Positions 20,617 through 32,418 are shown, counted from the stretch's first letter. The stretch: DNA of 64,000 nucleotides from Solicola gregarius (GCF_025790165.1 NZ_CP094970.1:4216001-4280000); one strand, 5' to 3'. Program-made: numbers and translations. Notes: generated by a model not told the origin, from the sequence alone.

Positions 20617-20668
20617 TTGCTGGGTAGAGGCGCAGTTTCCCATGGGCCCATGGTAATCCGCGGGGCAA
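20617..20668. repeat. Degenerate palindrome, copy 2 of the pair
   Basis: It starts TTGCT...TAG.GGCGC like copy 1 and shares CCATGGGC and TGGTA...CGCG at matching positions. It has a perfect 14-base centre CCATGGGCCCATGG (20640-20653) and weaker outer arms. It looks like a diverged duplicate of the 20555-20614 hairpin, suggesting a REP-like element rather than a simple terminator. Confidence 0.6.
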
Positions 20669-20686
20669 GGTCGCCGGACGGACCCG

Positions 20687-22000
20687 CTACGACCGCAGCC
20701 CACCCCGCCACAGTTGATCGCGGCGCGCATGCCGTCGGTCGAGCCGCGTGTCCAGCATCGCCGCCGCCTCGGCGTTGCGGCCGGCCGCGATCAGCGCGGC
20801 GATCCGGGTGTCCTCGATCACCTCACGCTGCGCATCGCTGCCGCCGAGCCGCCACGCTGTCGTGGCGATGCCTCCGAGCCGATCCGCCGCCGCGTCGTAC
20901 GCGCCCTGCCGGAGCGACAGCAGCGCCTCGCACAACGTGCTCGCGACCTCGCGCTGTACCCGGTCGTCGTGCGCCGCGCAACGCTGCCGAAGCCTGCCGA
21001 GGCCGTCCTCGTCTCCCGCGGCGCAGAGGCCGAGGGCCGCATGCATCGCCAAGAACGGAGTGTCCGGCTCGAACAGGTCGCGGTCGCTGACCTCGTCGAG
21101 CACCGTTCGCGCATCGGGGATCGCGTCCGCGCCGGGCGTCAGCGACCAACGCCACAGCAGCGAGGCGGAGTCCACGAGCGCCCGGCATCCCGTGACTCGC
21201 GGGGGTGCGAGCTCGGACTCGAACCGCCGGCGGACGGCGAGGAGGTCGCCGTTCGAGAGCTCGTGCAGTGCGGCGTGCCACGAGAAGTGCGCCAGGTTGT
21301 CGGCGTCTGGTCCGGAGGTGTCGATCCAGTCGGTGATCCAGGCGAGGCCGGCATCGTGGTCACCGGTCTCGTAGTGCACGTGTGCACGTGCGTGCACGGA
21401 ATGGCCGGCGCCCGGGTTCTCGCGCAACGAGCGGCACGCGAGGTCCATCGCCTCGTCGAACCTGCCCTGCTCCTGTCGGACGAATCCGAGCAGGCCGCTG
21501 AACCACCAGTCGTCGCCGTACGCCGGAGCCGCGTCCTCGACGATCTGCCACGCCTGGGCCGGCACGGCCGTCACGCCGGAGAACGCGATCGTCGGCACCG
21601 CGACCGACAGCAACAGCGCATCGCGTGGGTACGCGCGCACGTGGGCGATGAGCGGATCGGAGTCGCCCTGCAGGTGGGACACGACGGCATGCACATGGCT
21701 GCGCTCGCGCTCGGACGAGCGCCGAGCGTGCCGAAGCGCCGACGCGACGCGTGCGGGGAGATTGACGTTGGCGCCGAGCTCGTGGCCCATCAGCGCGAGC
21801 GTCGCGTGTCCGAGTGCGAACGTCGGGTCCATCGCGATCGACGCCGCGACCGCCTCGACGCCGCCTCGGCGCACCGCCAGCAGCGCGCGCAGGCCGTCGT
21901 TGTAGTGCGTAGCCGCCTCGGGCGACGTCGTCAGGCGCAGCCCGTACAGATCGACCGGCATCGCGGAGCGGGCGGTGAGGGAGGACGTGTCAACCGGCAT
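20687..22000 (-). CDS. Tetratricopeptide repeat protein (TTC38-like)
   Basis: A 437-residue all-helical protein whose organisation (DLYGLRLTTSPEAATHYNDG, SIAMDPTFALGHATLALM, a central HFSWHAALHELSNGD) matches the TTC38-type TPR family found in bacteria and animals. The family's function is unknown; TPRs usually bind peptides. No signal peptide is visible. Start ATG 22000 has no ribosome-binding site, but TAGTCT at 22012-22007 lies 6 bases upstream, so the mRNA is probably leaderless. A second ATG 13 codons on is an alternative. It is convergent with uvrA. Confidence 0.8.
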   Translation of the reverse strand: MPVDTSSLTARSAMPVDLYGLRLTTSPEAATHYNDGLRALLAVRRGGVEAVAASIAMDPTFALGHATLALMGHELGANVNLPARVASALRHARRSSERERSHVHAVVSHLQGDSDPLIAHVRAYPRDALLLSVAVPTIAFSGVTAVPAQAWQIVEDAAPAYGDDWWFSGLLGFVRQEQGRFDEAMDLACRSLRENPGAGHSVHARAHVHYETGDHDAGLAWITDWIDTSGPDADNLAHFSWHAALHELSNGDLLAVRRRFESELAPPRVTGCRALVDSASLLWRWSLTPGADAIPDARTVLDEVSDRDLFEPDTPFLAMHAALGLCAAGDEDGLGRLRQRCAAHDDRVQREVASTLCEALLSLRQGAYDAAADRLGGIATTAWRLGGSDAQREVIEDTRIAALIAAGRNAEAAAMLDTRLDRRHARRDQLWRGGLRS

Positions 22001-22006
22001 AAAACT

Positions 22007-22019
22007 AGACTAACTTAGT
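22007..22019 (-). promoter_or_regulatory. Leaderless promoter of the TPR gene with overlapping 11-bp palindrome
   Basis: Minus-strand TAGTCT (22012-22007) is a good -10, 6 bases before the ATG. It overlaps ACTAACTTAGT (22009-22019), a perfect dyad around a central C. The site is AT-rich against very GC-rich surroundings. A repressor bound there would block the promoter; the regulator is unknown. Confidence 0.45.
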
Positions 22020-22091
22020 AGAGATTGGTTTTCGAGCAACCCGTCCGCTCACGGTACGCCCACGACCGCCGTGGTGCGCGCAGATTTCGCG

Positions 22092-22493
22092 CTAGCTCGC
22101 GCTGCGTAACTCCTTCGCGACCCGCAGTGCGCCGATCGCGGCGTACGTGCCGGTCGCGGCCACCAGCGTGGCGGTCGCCCGACGAGGTACGTCTCCGCGG
22201 ACCAGGTGGACGACCCCGGCGGCCGTGTCGCTGACGTCGACGACGAGGCCGAGCCGGCGCCACCTCGACTTCGCGTCGTCGTCGCTGAGCAGATATCCGC
22301 ACCCCAGTGCGAAAGCCCGGCTACCGAACACTCGGGTGAGGTAGGTGACCTCGCCGGACGGCCGGCCGGGCAGACCCGCCGCCTTGGTGTTCGCGCCAGG
22401 GGCGGCGTACGCCGCGATGCCCCAGATGATCCGCCCGACCGCCATCGCGGTGACGGCCCCGTCGAGCGCCTTCGTCGATGTCTCACGATCCAT
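22092..22493 (-). CDS. Hypothetical membrane-associated protein
   Basis: A 133-residue protein with moderately hydrophobic segments (about 12-32, 53-68, 82-97 and 107-125), a layout seen in small DUF4267-like actinobacterial membrane proteins; this resemblance is weak. Start ATG 22493, divergent from uvrC. No function can be assigned. Confidence 0.65.
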   Translation of the reverse strand: MDRETSTKALDGAVTAMAVGRIIWGIAAYAAPGANTKAAGLPGRPSGEVTYLTRVFGSRAFALGCGYLLSDDDAKSRWRRLGLVVDVSDTAAGVVHLVRGDVPRRATATLVAATGTYAAIGALRVAKELRSAS

Positions 22494-22564
22494 GACCCAA
22501 GGATGGCAGAAACCGTGACCTGGGCGGGAGAGTGGAGCATCGGCTGGATGTCGTAGGTACCTCG

Positions 22565-22570
22565 TAGGGT
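22565..22570 (+). promoter_or_regulatory. Leaderless -10 element of uvrC
   Basis: TAGGGT is followed by exactly 7 bases and then GTG 22578, with no Shine-Dalgarno. This spacing places the transcription start on the start codon, as in many actinobacterial leaderless mRNAs, and favours this GTG over the one three codons upstream. Confidence 0.5.
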
Positions 22571-22577
22571 GGGACGC

Positions 22578-24560
22578 GTGCCAGATCCCGCAACCTATCG
22601 ACCGGCCCCCGGGTCGATCCCGACGTCACCGGGCGTCTACCGGTTCAGCGACGCCAAGGGTCGGGTCATCTATGTCGGCAAGGCCAAGTCACTGCGCTCG
22701 CGGCTCTCGTCGTACTTCGCCGATCCCGCCGGCCTGCATCCGCGTACGCAGACGATGGTTCAGACGGCGGCGAAGGTCGACTGGACGGTCGTCTCGACCG
22801 AGGTCGAGGCACTGCAGCTCGAATACACCTGGATCAAGCAGTACGACCCGCGCTTCAACGTCAAGTACCGCGACGACAAATCGTACCCCTGGCTCGCCGT
22901 GACGCTGAACGAGAAGTATCCGCGCGTCATGGTGGGGCGAGGCAAGAAGCGCAAGGGCGTTCGGTACTTCGGCCCGTACAGCCATGCGTGGGCGATCCGG
23001 GAGACGGTCGACCTGCTGCTTCGGGTGTTCCCGATGCGATCGTGTTCCAACGGCGTGTTCAACCGCAGCAAGCAGATGGGCCGGCCGTGCCTGCTGGGCT
23101 ACATCGACAAGTGCGCGGCGCCGTGCGTCGACCGGGTGAGTGCGGAGGAACACCGCGCGATCGCGGAGGACTTCACCGCGTTCATGGCCGGCCAGACCGC
23201 GCAGTTCGTCAAGCGGCTCGAGCGCGAGATGAAGCAGGCGTCGAACGAGCTGGAGTTCGAGCGGGCCGCTCGGCTGCGCGATGATCTCGGCGCCTTGAAG
23301 CAAGCCGTCGAGAAGAACGCGGTCGTCTTCGGCGACGGCACCGATGCCGATGTACTCGCGCTCGCCGAAGACCCGCTCGAGGCCGCAGTGCAGATCTTCT
23401 CGGTACGAAACGGACGGATCCGCGGGCAGCGCGGTTGGGTCGCCGACAAGGTCGACGACGCCGAGACGGCCGACCTCGTCGAGCGCGCACTCATCACCTT
23501 GTACGACGGCGAGGACGACGAGGCCATACCCAAGGAGGTGCTCGTCCCCGTCCTGCCCGACGATGCCGCCGCCGTACGCGCCTGGCTCGGGGAGCGCAAG
23601 GGCACGCAGATCTCGCTGCGGGTGCCCCAGCGCGGCGACAAGCGGGCGTTGATGGAGACCGTCGAGCGCAACGCGAAACAGTCGCTGGTGATGCACAAGA
23701 CGAAGCGGGCGAGCGATCTGACCACTCGCAGCAAGGCACTCGAGGAGCTACAGGCGGCTCTCGACCTCGAAGACGCACCGCTGCGCATCGAGTGCTACGA
23801 CGTCTCCAACCTGCAGGGCACCGAGGTGGTCGCCTCGATGGTCGTGTTCGAGGACGGGCTTCCGCGCAAGAACGAGTACCGCCGCTTCGTGATCCGCGGG
23901 GTCGACGGGCAGAACGACGTCGCTTCCATGCACGAGACGATCACCCGCCGGTTCAGGCGGCTGCTCGACGAGCAGGCGGCGGCCGGGGCGACCGACGTCG
24001 CCGACGCCGGCGACGGCGATGGTTCCCCGAGCCTGCTCGACCCCGAGACCGGGCGGCCGCGCAAGTTCTCGTACAGCCCTTCTCTCGTGGTCGTCGACGG
24101 CGGTCCGCCGCAGGTGGCCGCCGCGCAACGCGCCCTCGACGAGCTCGGCATCGACGACATCGCACTCTGCGGTTTGGCGAAGCGGCTCGAGGAGGTGTGG
24201 GTGCCCGGCGAGGAGGATCCCGTGATCCTGCCGCGTACGAGCGAGGGCCTGTATCTCCTGCAGCGCATCCGCGACGAGGCGCACAGGTTCGCGATCGGCC
24301 ACCACCGCCAGCGGCGGTCGAAGTCGATGGTGGAGAGCGCGCTCGATGGCGTACCCGGGCTCGGTGAGGTGCGCCGCAAGGCCCTGCTCAAGCACTTCGG
24401 TTCGCTCAAGCGACTCCGCGCGGCAAGTGTCGAGGAGGTCGCCGAGGTGCCAGGATTCGGCGTACGCACGGCGGCGACCGTCGTCGATGCGCTTGCCGGA
24501 GATGCCGACAAGGCGAAGGCGATGTCGGTCAACACCGCGACCGGTGAGGTCCTGGAGTAG
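22578..24560 (+). CDS. uvrC: Excinuclease ABC subunit UvrC
   Basis: The dual-incision nuclease of nucleotide excision repair, 660 residues. It has an N-terminal GIY-YIG domain ([19 protein letters not shown]), a Cys-containing segment ([16 protein letters not shown]), a UVR motif (about 205-240) that binds UvrB, an RNase H-like C-terminal nuclease ([29 protein letters not shown]) and tandem helix-hairpin-helix motifs ([28 protein letters not shown]). It heads the conserved uvrC-rapZ-yvcK-whiA cluster; rapZ begins 12 bases after its stop. Confidence 0.96.
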   Translation: MPDPATYRPAPGSIPTSPGVYRFSDAKGRVIYVGKAKSLRSRLSSYFADPAGLHPRTQTMVQTAAKVDWTVVSTEVEALQLEYTWIKQYDPRFNVKYRDDKSYPWLAVTLNEKYPRVMVGRGKKRKGVRYFGPYSHAWAIRETVDLLLRVFPMRSCSNGVFNRSKQMGRPCLLGYIDKCAAPCVDRVSAEEHRAIAEDFTAFMAGQTAQFVKRLEREMKQASNELEFERAARLRDDLGALKQAVEKNAVVFGDGTDADVLALAEDPLEAAVQIFSVRNGRIRGQRGWVADKVDDAETADLVERALITLYDGEDDEAIPKEVLVPVLPDDAAAVRAWLGERKGTQISLRVPQRGDKRALMETVERNAKQSLVMHKTKRASDLTTRSKALEELQAALDLEDAPLRIECYDVSNLQGTEVVASMVVFEDGLPRKNEYRRFVIRGVDGQNDVASMHETITRRFRRLLDEQAAAGATDVADAGDGDGSPSLLDPETGRPRKFSYSPSLVVVDGGPPQVAAAQRALDELGIDDIALCGLAKRLEEVWVPGEEDPVILPRTSEGLYLLQRIRDEAHRFAIGHHRQRRSKSMVESALDGVPGLGEVRRKALLKHFGSLKRLRAASVEEVAEVPGFGVRTAATVVDALAGDADKAKAMSVNTATGEVLE

Positions 24561-24572
24561 AGGGGAGCTCAG

Positions 24573-25436
24573 ATGTCCGCAATTCGTGAGGTGCTGCTGG
24601 TCACCGGGATGACCGGGGCGGGCCGGAGTACGGCCGCGAAGGTGCTCGAGGACCTCGGCTGGTTCGTGGTCGACAACCTGCCGCCGCAGCTGCTCGAGCA
24701 GACGATCGAGCTGCTGGGTCGTGGCGCATCCGATACGCGCCTCGCGGTCGTCGTCGACGCGCGCTCGCGATGGTTCTTCTCCGAGCTGGAGGGTTCGCTG
24801 ACCGCGCTGCGCGAGGGCGGTCTGCGCCCGTCGATCCTGTTCCTCGACGCGAGCGACGACGTACTCGTACGCCGCCAGGAGGCCGCGCGCCGGCCGCACC
24901 CGCTGATGCCCGAAGGCCGCCTGCTCGACGGCATCGAGGCCGAGCGATCGATGCTGCGGGTGCTGCGCGGGCGCGCCGACGTTCTGATCGACACGTCGCA
25001 CCTCAACGTGCACCAGCTGGCCGCCCGGGTGACGACGGCGTTCGCCGATCCGGAGGTGCAGCCGATCCGCGCGACCGTGGTGTCGTTCGGGTTCAAGTAC
25101 GGCATCCCCGCCGACGCCGACATGGTCGCCGATATGCGGTTCCTGCCCAATCCGTTCTGGGTGCCCGAGCTGCGCCACCAGACCGGCCTCAACGAGCCGG
25201 TACGCGAGTACGTCTACGCCGCGAACGAGGCGATGGAGTTCCTCGACAACTACGAGGCCGTGCTCAAGGGCGTTGCCCGTGGCTTCGTACGCGAGGGCAA
25301 GCGTTTCCTGAGTGTCGCGATCGGATGCACCGGCGGCAAGCATCGCAGCGTCGCGATGTCCGAGGCGCTCGCCGAGCGACTGCGTGGCGACGACATGCGC
25401 GTGATGGTGGTCCACCGCGACCTGGGCCGCGAATGA
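24573..25436 (+). CDS. rapZ: RNase adapter protein RapZ (YvcJ-like nucleotide-binding protein)
   Basis: A 287-residue P-loop protein with Walker A GMTGAGRST at residues 12-20 and the C-terminal domain (GCTGGKHRSVAMSEALAERL) shared by E. coli RapZ and B. subtilis YvcJ. In E. coli it guides RNase E to GlmZ and so controls amino-sugar synthesis. The actinobacterial target is not established. ATG 24573 follows GGGGAG, and its stop overlaps yvcK by 4 bases (ATGA). Confidence 0.94.
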   Translation: MSAIREVLLVTGMTGAGRSTAAKVLEDLGWFVVDNLPPQLLEQTIELLGRGASDTRLAVVVDARSRWFFSELEGSLTALREGGLRPSILFLDASDDVLVRRQEAARRPHPLMPEGRLLDGIEAERSMLRVLRGRADVLIDTSHLNVHQLAARVTTAFADPEVQPIRATVVSFGFKYGIPADADMVADMRFLPNPFWVPELRHQTGLNEPVREYVYAANEAMEFLDNYEAVLKGVARGFVREGKRFLSVAIGCTGGKHRSVAMSEALAERLRGDDMRVMVVHRDLGRE

Positions 25437-26413
25437 CCCCGCGGCGGATCCAGCGACCGCCGTGGATCGGGCGTCCCGGTGACCTTCCGTCGGTCGTCGC
25501 GCTCGGCGGCGGGCACGGTCTCGCTGCAACTCTTTCGGCCGTTCGGCGGATCACGCCCGACATCACCGCGGTGGCCACGGTCGCCGACAACGGCGGCTCC
25601 TCCGGCCGGCTCCGCGACGAGCTCGGCGTACTCCCGCCGGGTGACCTGCGGATGGCGCTCGCGGCGCTGTGTGGTGACGACGAGTGGGGACGTACGTGGG
25701 CGGACGTCCTGCAGCACCGCTTCAGCAGCGGCGGTGATCTGCACAACCACGCGGTCGGCAACCTGCTCATCGTGGCGCTGTGGGAGCTGTTGGACGACCA
25801 CGTCAACGGGCTCGACCTGGTCGGTCAGCTCCTCGGCGCTCAGGGCAGGGTGTTGCCGATGAGCTCGGTGCCGCTCGATATCGAGGCGCTCGTACGCCGT
25901 GAGATCGACGGCGAGGAGGAGGTCGGTCGCGTACGCGGGCAGGTCGAGGTGGCCTCGACCGACGCGGAGGTGATCGCGGTGCGCCTCGATCCGCCCGACC
26001 CCCCGGCGTGCCCCGAAGCGGTCGATGCCATCCGCTCGGCCGACTGGGTGATCGTCGGCCCCGGCTCGTGGTTCACCAGCGTCATCCCGAACCTCCTCGT
26101 ACCCGAGATCTTCGATGCGCTGCACGACACGGCCGCGCGCCGCATCGTCGTCCTCAACCTCGCGGCTCAGCCGGGCGAGACCGAAGGGTTCGCACCCGAG
26201 ACACATCTCGAGGTGCTGACCGCGCATGCGCCAGATCTCCAGATCGACACTGTGGTTGCCGATGCGGCCACCGTCGAGGATCCATCCGGGCTCACGAAGG
26301 CGGCCGCGTCGCTCGGCGCGGAGCTGGTCATCGCCGAGGTCGGCGTCGCCGACGGGTCGCCTCGGCACGACCCGCTGCGGCTCGCCGCCGTGCTCGAGGA
26401 GGTCATCGGGTAG
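25433..26413 (+). CDS. Gluconeogenesis factor YvcK/CofD-like protein
   Basis: A 326-residue Rossmann-like protein of the YvcK/CofD superfamily. VVALGGGHGLAATLSAVR is the nucleotide-sugar-binding glycine loop; VADNGGSSGRLRDEL and GDLHNHAVGNLL are family signatures. YvcK (CuvA in mycobacteria) binds UDP-sugars and supports cell-wall synthesis on gluconeogenic carbon. It overlaps rapZ by 4 bases and precedes whiA by about 150 bases, the standard actinobacterial order. Confidence 0.92.
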   Translation: MTPRRIQRPPWIGRPGDLPSVVALGGGHGLAATLSAVRRITPDITAVATVADNGGSSGRLRDELGVLPPGDLRMALAALCGDDEWGRTWADVLQHRFSSGGDLHNHAVGNLLIVALWELLDDHVNGLDLVGQLLGAQGRVLPMSSVPLDIEALVRREIDGEEEVGRVRGQVEVASTDAEVIAVRLDPPDPPACPEAVDAIRSADWVIVGPGSWFTSVIPNLLVPEIFDALHDTAARRIVVLNLAAQPGETEGFAPETHLEVLTAHAPDLQIDTVVADAATVEDPSGLTKAAASLGAELVIAEVGVADGSPRHDPLRLAAVLEEVIG

Positions 26414-26561
26414 CCGGCGGGCGGACGCGGTGAACGATTTGCGCATGAGCGGCGACAGGCGGGCGTCCGCGGGCGTAACGTCGGACCCGACATAGAGTTG
26501 GTCCGTTGTACTCGGACGACGGAGGTCGCGAAACGCGACGGAAACGGGGCAGGAACGATCT

Positions 26562-27547
26562 ATGGCTATGACTGCACAAGTCAAGGCGGAACTCGCGAGC
26601 ACGACGATCACGAAGGCCTGTTGCCGGAAGGCCGAGGTGTCGTCGCTGTTGCGTTTCGCGGGGGGACTCCACATCGTCAGCGGCAAGGTCGTCGTCGAGG
26701 CCGAGCTCGACACGGGCGCGGCAGCGCGCCGGGTACGTAAGGACATCCAGGAGGTGTACGGGCACGAGAGCGAGCTCGTTGTCGTCAACGGTTCGGGCAT
26801 CCGCAAGGGCACGACGTACGTCGTCCGGGTCGTCCGCGACGGCGAGGCGCTCGCCCGGCAGACGGGCCTTCTCGACGGCCGGGGAGGCCGGTGCGAGGAC
26901 TCCCGCCGCAGGTGGTCTCCGGTTCCTCATGCGACTCGGTCGCCGCCTGGCGCGGCTCGTTCCTGGCGCGCGGTTCGCTCACCGAGCCGGGTCGCTCATC
27001 GTCGCTCGAGGTGACGTGTCCGGGCCCCGAAGCGGCGTTGGCGCTGTGCGGTGCGTCGCGACGACTGGGCATCGCCGCGAAGGCGCGAGAGGTACGCGGG
27101 GTCGACCGGGTCGTCATCCGCGACGGCGAGGCGATCGGCGCGATGCTCACGCGTCTCGGTGCACACGAGACCCTCCTCGGCTGGGAGGAGCGTCGGATGC
27201 GCCGCGAGGTACGCGCGACCGCGAACCGACTCGCAAACTTCGACGACGCCAACCTCCGCCGCTCGGCGCGAGCAGCGGTTGCCGCGGGCGCGCGGGTCGA
27301 GCGGGCGTTGGAGATCCTCGGCTCCGAGGTACCCGACCACCTCAAGATGGCCGGCGCACTGCGTGTCGAGCACAAGCAGGCGAGCCTCGAGGAGCTCGGG
27401 CAGCTGCACGAGCCGCCGTTGACCAAGGACGCGATCGCCGGGCGCATCCGCCGGTTGCTGGCGATGGCCGACAAACGCGCCAAGGAGCAGGGCGTACCCG
27501 ACACGGAGTCATCGCTCACCGACGAGATGCTGCACGAGGACGCGTAA
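26562..27547 (+). pseudogene. whiA: Sporulation/cell-division regulator WhiA, single-base frameshift
   Basis: WhiA combines a LAGLIDADG-like N-terminal domain with a C-terminal helix-turn-helix, and in actinobacteria partners WhiB to control septation genes. The N-terminal part ([21 protein letters not shown]... to GLLDGRG, residues 1-107) is in one frame. After the G-run 26881-26884 the reading must move back one base to give [12 protein letters not shown]...[10 protein letters not shown] and the HTH region ([14 protein letters not shown]). One missing G explains it. The C-terminal frame could also be read alone from GTG 26891. Because WhiA is near-universal here, a sequencing indel is more likely than gene loss. 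Confidence 0.88.
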
Positions 27548-27642
27548 GCCCACGCCCATAGGTGGCCCAGCCCGCGCGGAAACCCACGAGCGGCAGAGGC
27601 TTTGGGTGATCGTTCGTTCGTGAGACTCCGGTGCTGGGTCGG

Positions 27643-29645
<2,003 letters not shown>

Positions 29646-29655
29646 TCGGCGGGCA

Positions 29656-30846
29656 GTGCAGACGATCGGCGATCTCGGCGACCTTCGCGGCCGCCGGGTG
29701 CTCGTACGCAGCGACCTGAACGTTCCGCTCGACGGCACGTCGATCACCGACGACGGCCGGGTACGCGCGAGCGTTCCGACGATCAGTCGGCTCCGCGACG
29801 CCGGTGCGCGGGTGATCGTCACCGCTCACCTCGGGCGTCCGAAGGGCGCGCCGGATCCGGCGTACTCGCTGGCTCCGGTGGCCCGGCGTCTGGGGGAGCT
29901 GCTCGGCGGCGACGTCGCGCTCGCGACCGACACCGTCGGCGACTCTGCGCGGCACACCGTCAACCGGCTCGAGGACGGCCAGGTGTGCGTACTCGAGAAC
30001 GTTCGCTTCAACCCCGGTGAGACCAGCAAGGACGACGCCGAGCGCGCCGCGTTCGCCGGCGAGCTCGCCAGCCTCGCCGACGCCTTCGTGTCCGACGGGT
30101 TCGGCGTCGTACACCGCAAGCAGGCAAGCGTCTACGACGTCGCGAAGCTGCTGCCGCACGCCGCCGGCGGACTGGTCGAGCAGGAGACTGAAGTGCTCGA
30201 GCGTCTCACCGAGTCGCCGGCGCGCCCGTACGCCGTCGTGCTCGGTGGGTCGAAGGTCTCGGACAAGCTGGGCGTGATCGACAGCCTGCTGGAGAAGGCC
30301 GACACGCTCCTGATCGGGGGCGGGATGGTGTTCACGTTCCTCGCCGCCTCCGGCAACGAGGTCGGTACGTCGCTGCTCGAGTCCGACCAGATCGACGCCG
30401 TCAAGGGCTACCTGGCCACGGCGAAGGAGCGCGGCGTCGACATCGTGCTGCCGACCGACGTGGTCGTGGCGCCGGCGTTCGCTGCAGACTCACCGGCGAC
30501 GACGGTCGCCGCCGACGCGATGCCGGCCGACCAGATGGGCCTCGACATCGGACCCGAGTCGGCGGCCGCCTTCGCGGAGGCGATCCGCGGCGCACGTACG
30601 GTCTTCTGGAACGGCCCGATGGGCGTCTTCGAGATGGATGCGTTCGCCGAGGGCACCCGGGTCGTCGCCCAGGCGCTGACCGAGGTGAGCGGCCTCTCCG
30701 TCGTCGGCGGGGGCGACTCCGCGGCCGCCGTACGCAAGCTCGGCTTCTCCGACGGCCAGTTCGGACACATCTCGACCGGCGGGGGCGCAAGCCTGGAGTT
30801 CCTGGAAGGCAAGACACTGCCCGGCCTCGACGTACTGGAGAAGTGA
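29656..30846 (+). CDS. pgk: Phosphoglycerate kinase
   Basis: Transfers the acyl phosphate of 1,3-bisphosphoglycerate to ADP. The 396 residues show the substrate-binding [13 protein letters not shown] near the N-terminus, the basic patch ENVRFNPGE, the hinge [13 protein letters not shown], and the nucleotide-binding GGGDSAAAV near the C-terminus. GTG 29656 begins the family N-terminus. It ends one base before the tpiA start, indicating translational coupling. Confidence 0.97.
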   Translation: MQTIGDLGDLRGRRVLVRSDLNVPLDGTSITDDGRVRASVPTISRLRDAGARVIVTAHLGRPKGAPDPAYSLAPVARRLGELLGGDVALATDTVGDSARHTVNRLEDGQVCVLENVRFNPGETSKDDAERAAFAGELASLADAFVSDGFGVVHRKQASVYDVAKLLPHAAGGLVEQETEVLERLTESPARPYAVVLGGSKVSDKLGVIDSLLEKADTLLIGGGMVFTFLAASGNEVGTSLLESDQIDAVKGYLATAKERGVDIVLPTDVVVAPAFAADSPATTVAADAMPADQMGLDIGPESAAAFAEAIRGARTVFWNGPMGVFEMDAFAEGTRVVAQALTEVSGLSVVGGGDSAAAVRKLGFSDGQFGHISTGGGASLEFLEGKTLPGLDVLEK

Positions 30847-30847
30847 C

Positions 30848-31657
30848 GTGGCACAGAGCCGCACCCCGCTGATGGCGGGCAACTGGAAGTCGAACCTCAA
30901 CCACCAGGAAGCCGTCGTCCTGGTGCAGAAGCTCGCCTGGACGCTGCAGGACAAGAAGCACGACTTCGCCCGTGCGGAGGTCGCGGTGATCCCGCCCTTC
31001 ACCGACCTGCGCAGCGTGCAGACCCTAATCGACGGCGACCGGCTGAAGATCACCTACGGCGCACAGGACGTCTCGGTGTACGACGGGGGCGCGTACACCG
31101 GCGACATCTCTGCGGGCATGCTGGCCAAGCTCGGCTGCACGTACGTGATCGTCGGGCACTCCGAGCGGCGCGAGTACCACGGCGAGGACGACGCGACGGT
31201 CGCGGTCAAGACCCAGAAGACCATCGCCGCCGGGATGACCCCGATCGTCTGTGTCGGGGAGGGCCTGGAGGTACGCCAGGCGGGCGAGCAGGTCGACCAC
31301 ACGCTCGCCCAGGTCGACGGTGCTCTGACGGGGCTGACGCCCGAACAGGTGGCGGGGCTGGTGATCGCGTACGAGCCGGTCTGGGCGATCGGGACGGGCG
31401 AGGTCGCAACGCCTGCCGATGCGCAGGAGGTGTGCTCGGCGATTCGGAAGCGACTCGTCGAGACGGCGGCGCCGGAGGCCGCCTCAGCGACGCGTATCCT
31501 GTACGGTGGGTCGGTCAAGGCCACCAATATCGCCTCGATCATGGCGCAGCCCGACGTCGACGGCACCCTCGTCGGCGGCGCGAGTCTGAAGGCCGATGAG
31601 TTCGCGGCGATCGGACGGTACTACGACATGCCCGACCTGAACATCGACAACACGTAA
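30848..31657 (+). CDS. tpiA: Triose-phosphate isomerase
   Basis: Interconverts dihydroxyacetone phosphate and glyceraldehyde 3-phosphate. The 269-residue TIM barrel has GNWKSN with catalytic Lys, GHSERRE with the catalytic His, [11 protein letters not shown] with the catalytic Glu, and LYGGSVK for phosphate binding. The start is GTG 30848. It is third gene in the glycolytic operon, with secG 13 bases downstream. Confidence 0.97.
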   Translation: MAQSRTPLMAGNWKSNLNHQEAVVLVQKLAWTLQDKKHDFARAEVAVIPPFTDLRSVQTLIDGDRLKITYGAQDVSVYDGGAYTGDISAGMLAKLGCTYVIVGHSERREYHGEDDATVAVKTQKTIAAGMTPIVCVGEGLEVRQAGEQVDHTLAQVDGALTGLTPEQVAGLVIAYEPVWAIGTGEVATPADAQEVCSAIRKRLVETAAPEAASATRILYGGSVKATNIASIMAQPDVDGTLVGGASLKADEFAAIGRYYDMPDLNIDNT

Positions 31658-31670
31658 GGCCACATCCGCT

Positions 31671-31907
31671 GTGATTCTGCTCTTCGAGATCGTGCTCGCC
31701 ATATCGAGCCTCGTGATGATCCTGCTCGTGCTGATGCACAAGGGCCGCGGTGGCGGGCTCTCCGACATGTTCGGCGGCGGTGTGTCCAGCGGCCTGGGCG
31801 GCTCCTCTGTCGCCGAGCGCAACCTCGACCGCCTCACCGTCGGCACCGCGGTGATCTGGGCGGTCAGCATCGTCGCGCTGGGGTTGCTGCTGAAGGTGTC
31901 GGCCTGA
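31671..31907 (+). CDS. secG: Preprotein translocase subunit SecG
   Basis: A 78-residue component of SecYEG. Two transmembrane helices (about 2-22 and 57-76) flank the conserved cytosolic loop MHKGRGGGLSDMFGGG. The start is GTG 31671. Its position after tpiA is standard in actinobacteria. Confidence 0.94.
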   Translation: MILLFEIVLAISSLVMILLVLMHKGRGGGLSDMFGGGVSSGLGGSSVAERNLDRLTVGTAVIWAVSIVALGLLLKVSA

Positions 31908-31919
31908 GAGATTACGTGA

Positions 31920-31949
31920 CGGGGGTTGTAACGTCGCGGGGGTTGTAAC
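31920..31949 (+). promoter_or_regulatory. Tandem 13-base direct repeats upstream of rbpA
   Basis: CGGGGGTTGTAAC occurs at 31920-31932 and again, identically, at 31937-31949, a 17-base period, 37 bases before the rbpA start. They may be activator sites or overlapping promoter elements; rbpA is stress-controlled in other actinobacteria, but no known sigma-factor consensus is matched cleanly. Confidence 0.45.
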
Positions 31950-31985
31950 ACCGAGCACTGAGAGCCCGACCCGGGAGGACAATTC

Positions 31986-32343
31986 GTGGGCAGCGGAAGT
32001 GCAATACGTGGGACCCGAATCGGGTCGGGACCCATGGGTGAGGACGTGCGCGGCGCGCCCGCCCCACGCTCGCACGTCAACTACTACTGCGGTAACGGAC
32101 ACGCGACGTCGCTGAGCTTCAGCAGCGGCGTCGAGCCACCGGACCGATGGGACTGCTTCGAGTTGCGGGCTTCCCGCGGGTGCGGATGCGGACAACCCGC
32201 CGCCGCTCGTACGCATCGAGCCGTACAAGACCCATCTTGCGTACGTCAAGGAGCGCCGCTCCGACGACGAGGCGGCCGCGATCCTCGACGAGGCGCTGTC
32301 CGACCTGCGTACGCGCCGCAAGAACGGCGAGGCGATCTACTAG
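31986..32343 (+). pseudogene. rbpA: RNA polymerase-binding protein RbpA, single-base frameshift
   Basis: RbpA binds the sigma factor and core RNA polymerase and stabilises open complexes. The start region (SAIRGTRIGS) and zinc-ribbon half NYYCGNGHATSLSF...WDC are in one frame from GTG 31986. An extra T at 32163/32164 shifts the frame; removing it gives WDCFECGLPAG and a continuous tail PYKTHLAYVKERRSDDEAAA...NGEAIY ending at TAG 32341-32343. The corrected protein is about 118 residues, family length. The gene is essential or important in relatives, so a sequence error is the likelier cause. Confidence 0.87.
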
Positions 32344-32344
32344 G

Positions 32345-32418
32345 GCGTTCGCGTTTCGGACCCTTTGCGGGGGTGCCCCGCGCCGCGTACCCCCGCGAAG
32401 GATCCGAAACGCGAACGC
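32345..32418. repeat. Long palindrome, left copy flanking the DUF559 gene
   Basis: GCGTTCGCGTTTCGGA pairs perfectly with TCCGAAACGCGAACGC (16 base pairs), then CCTT/AAGG and GCGGGGGT/ACCCCCGC, leaving a 14-base loop: 28 paired positions in 74 bases. It starts 1 base after the rbpA stop, so it can terminate rbpA. Its core (GTTT-GGACCCTT-GCGGGGGTG) recurs at 33417-33476. Confidence 0.8.
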
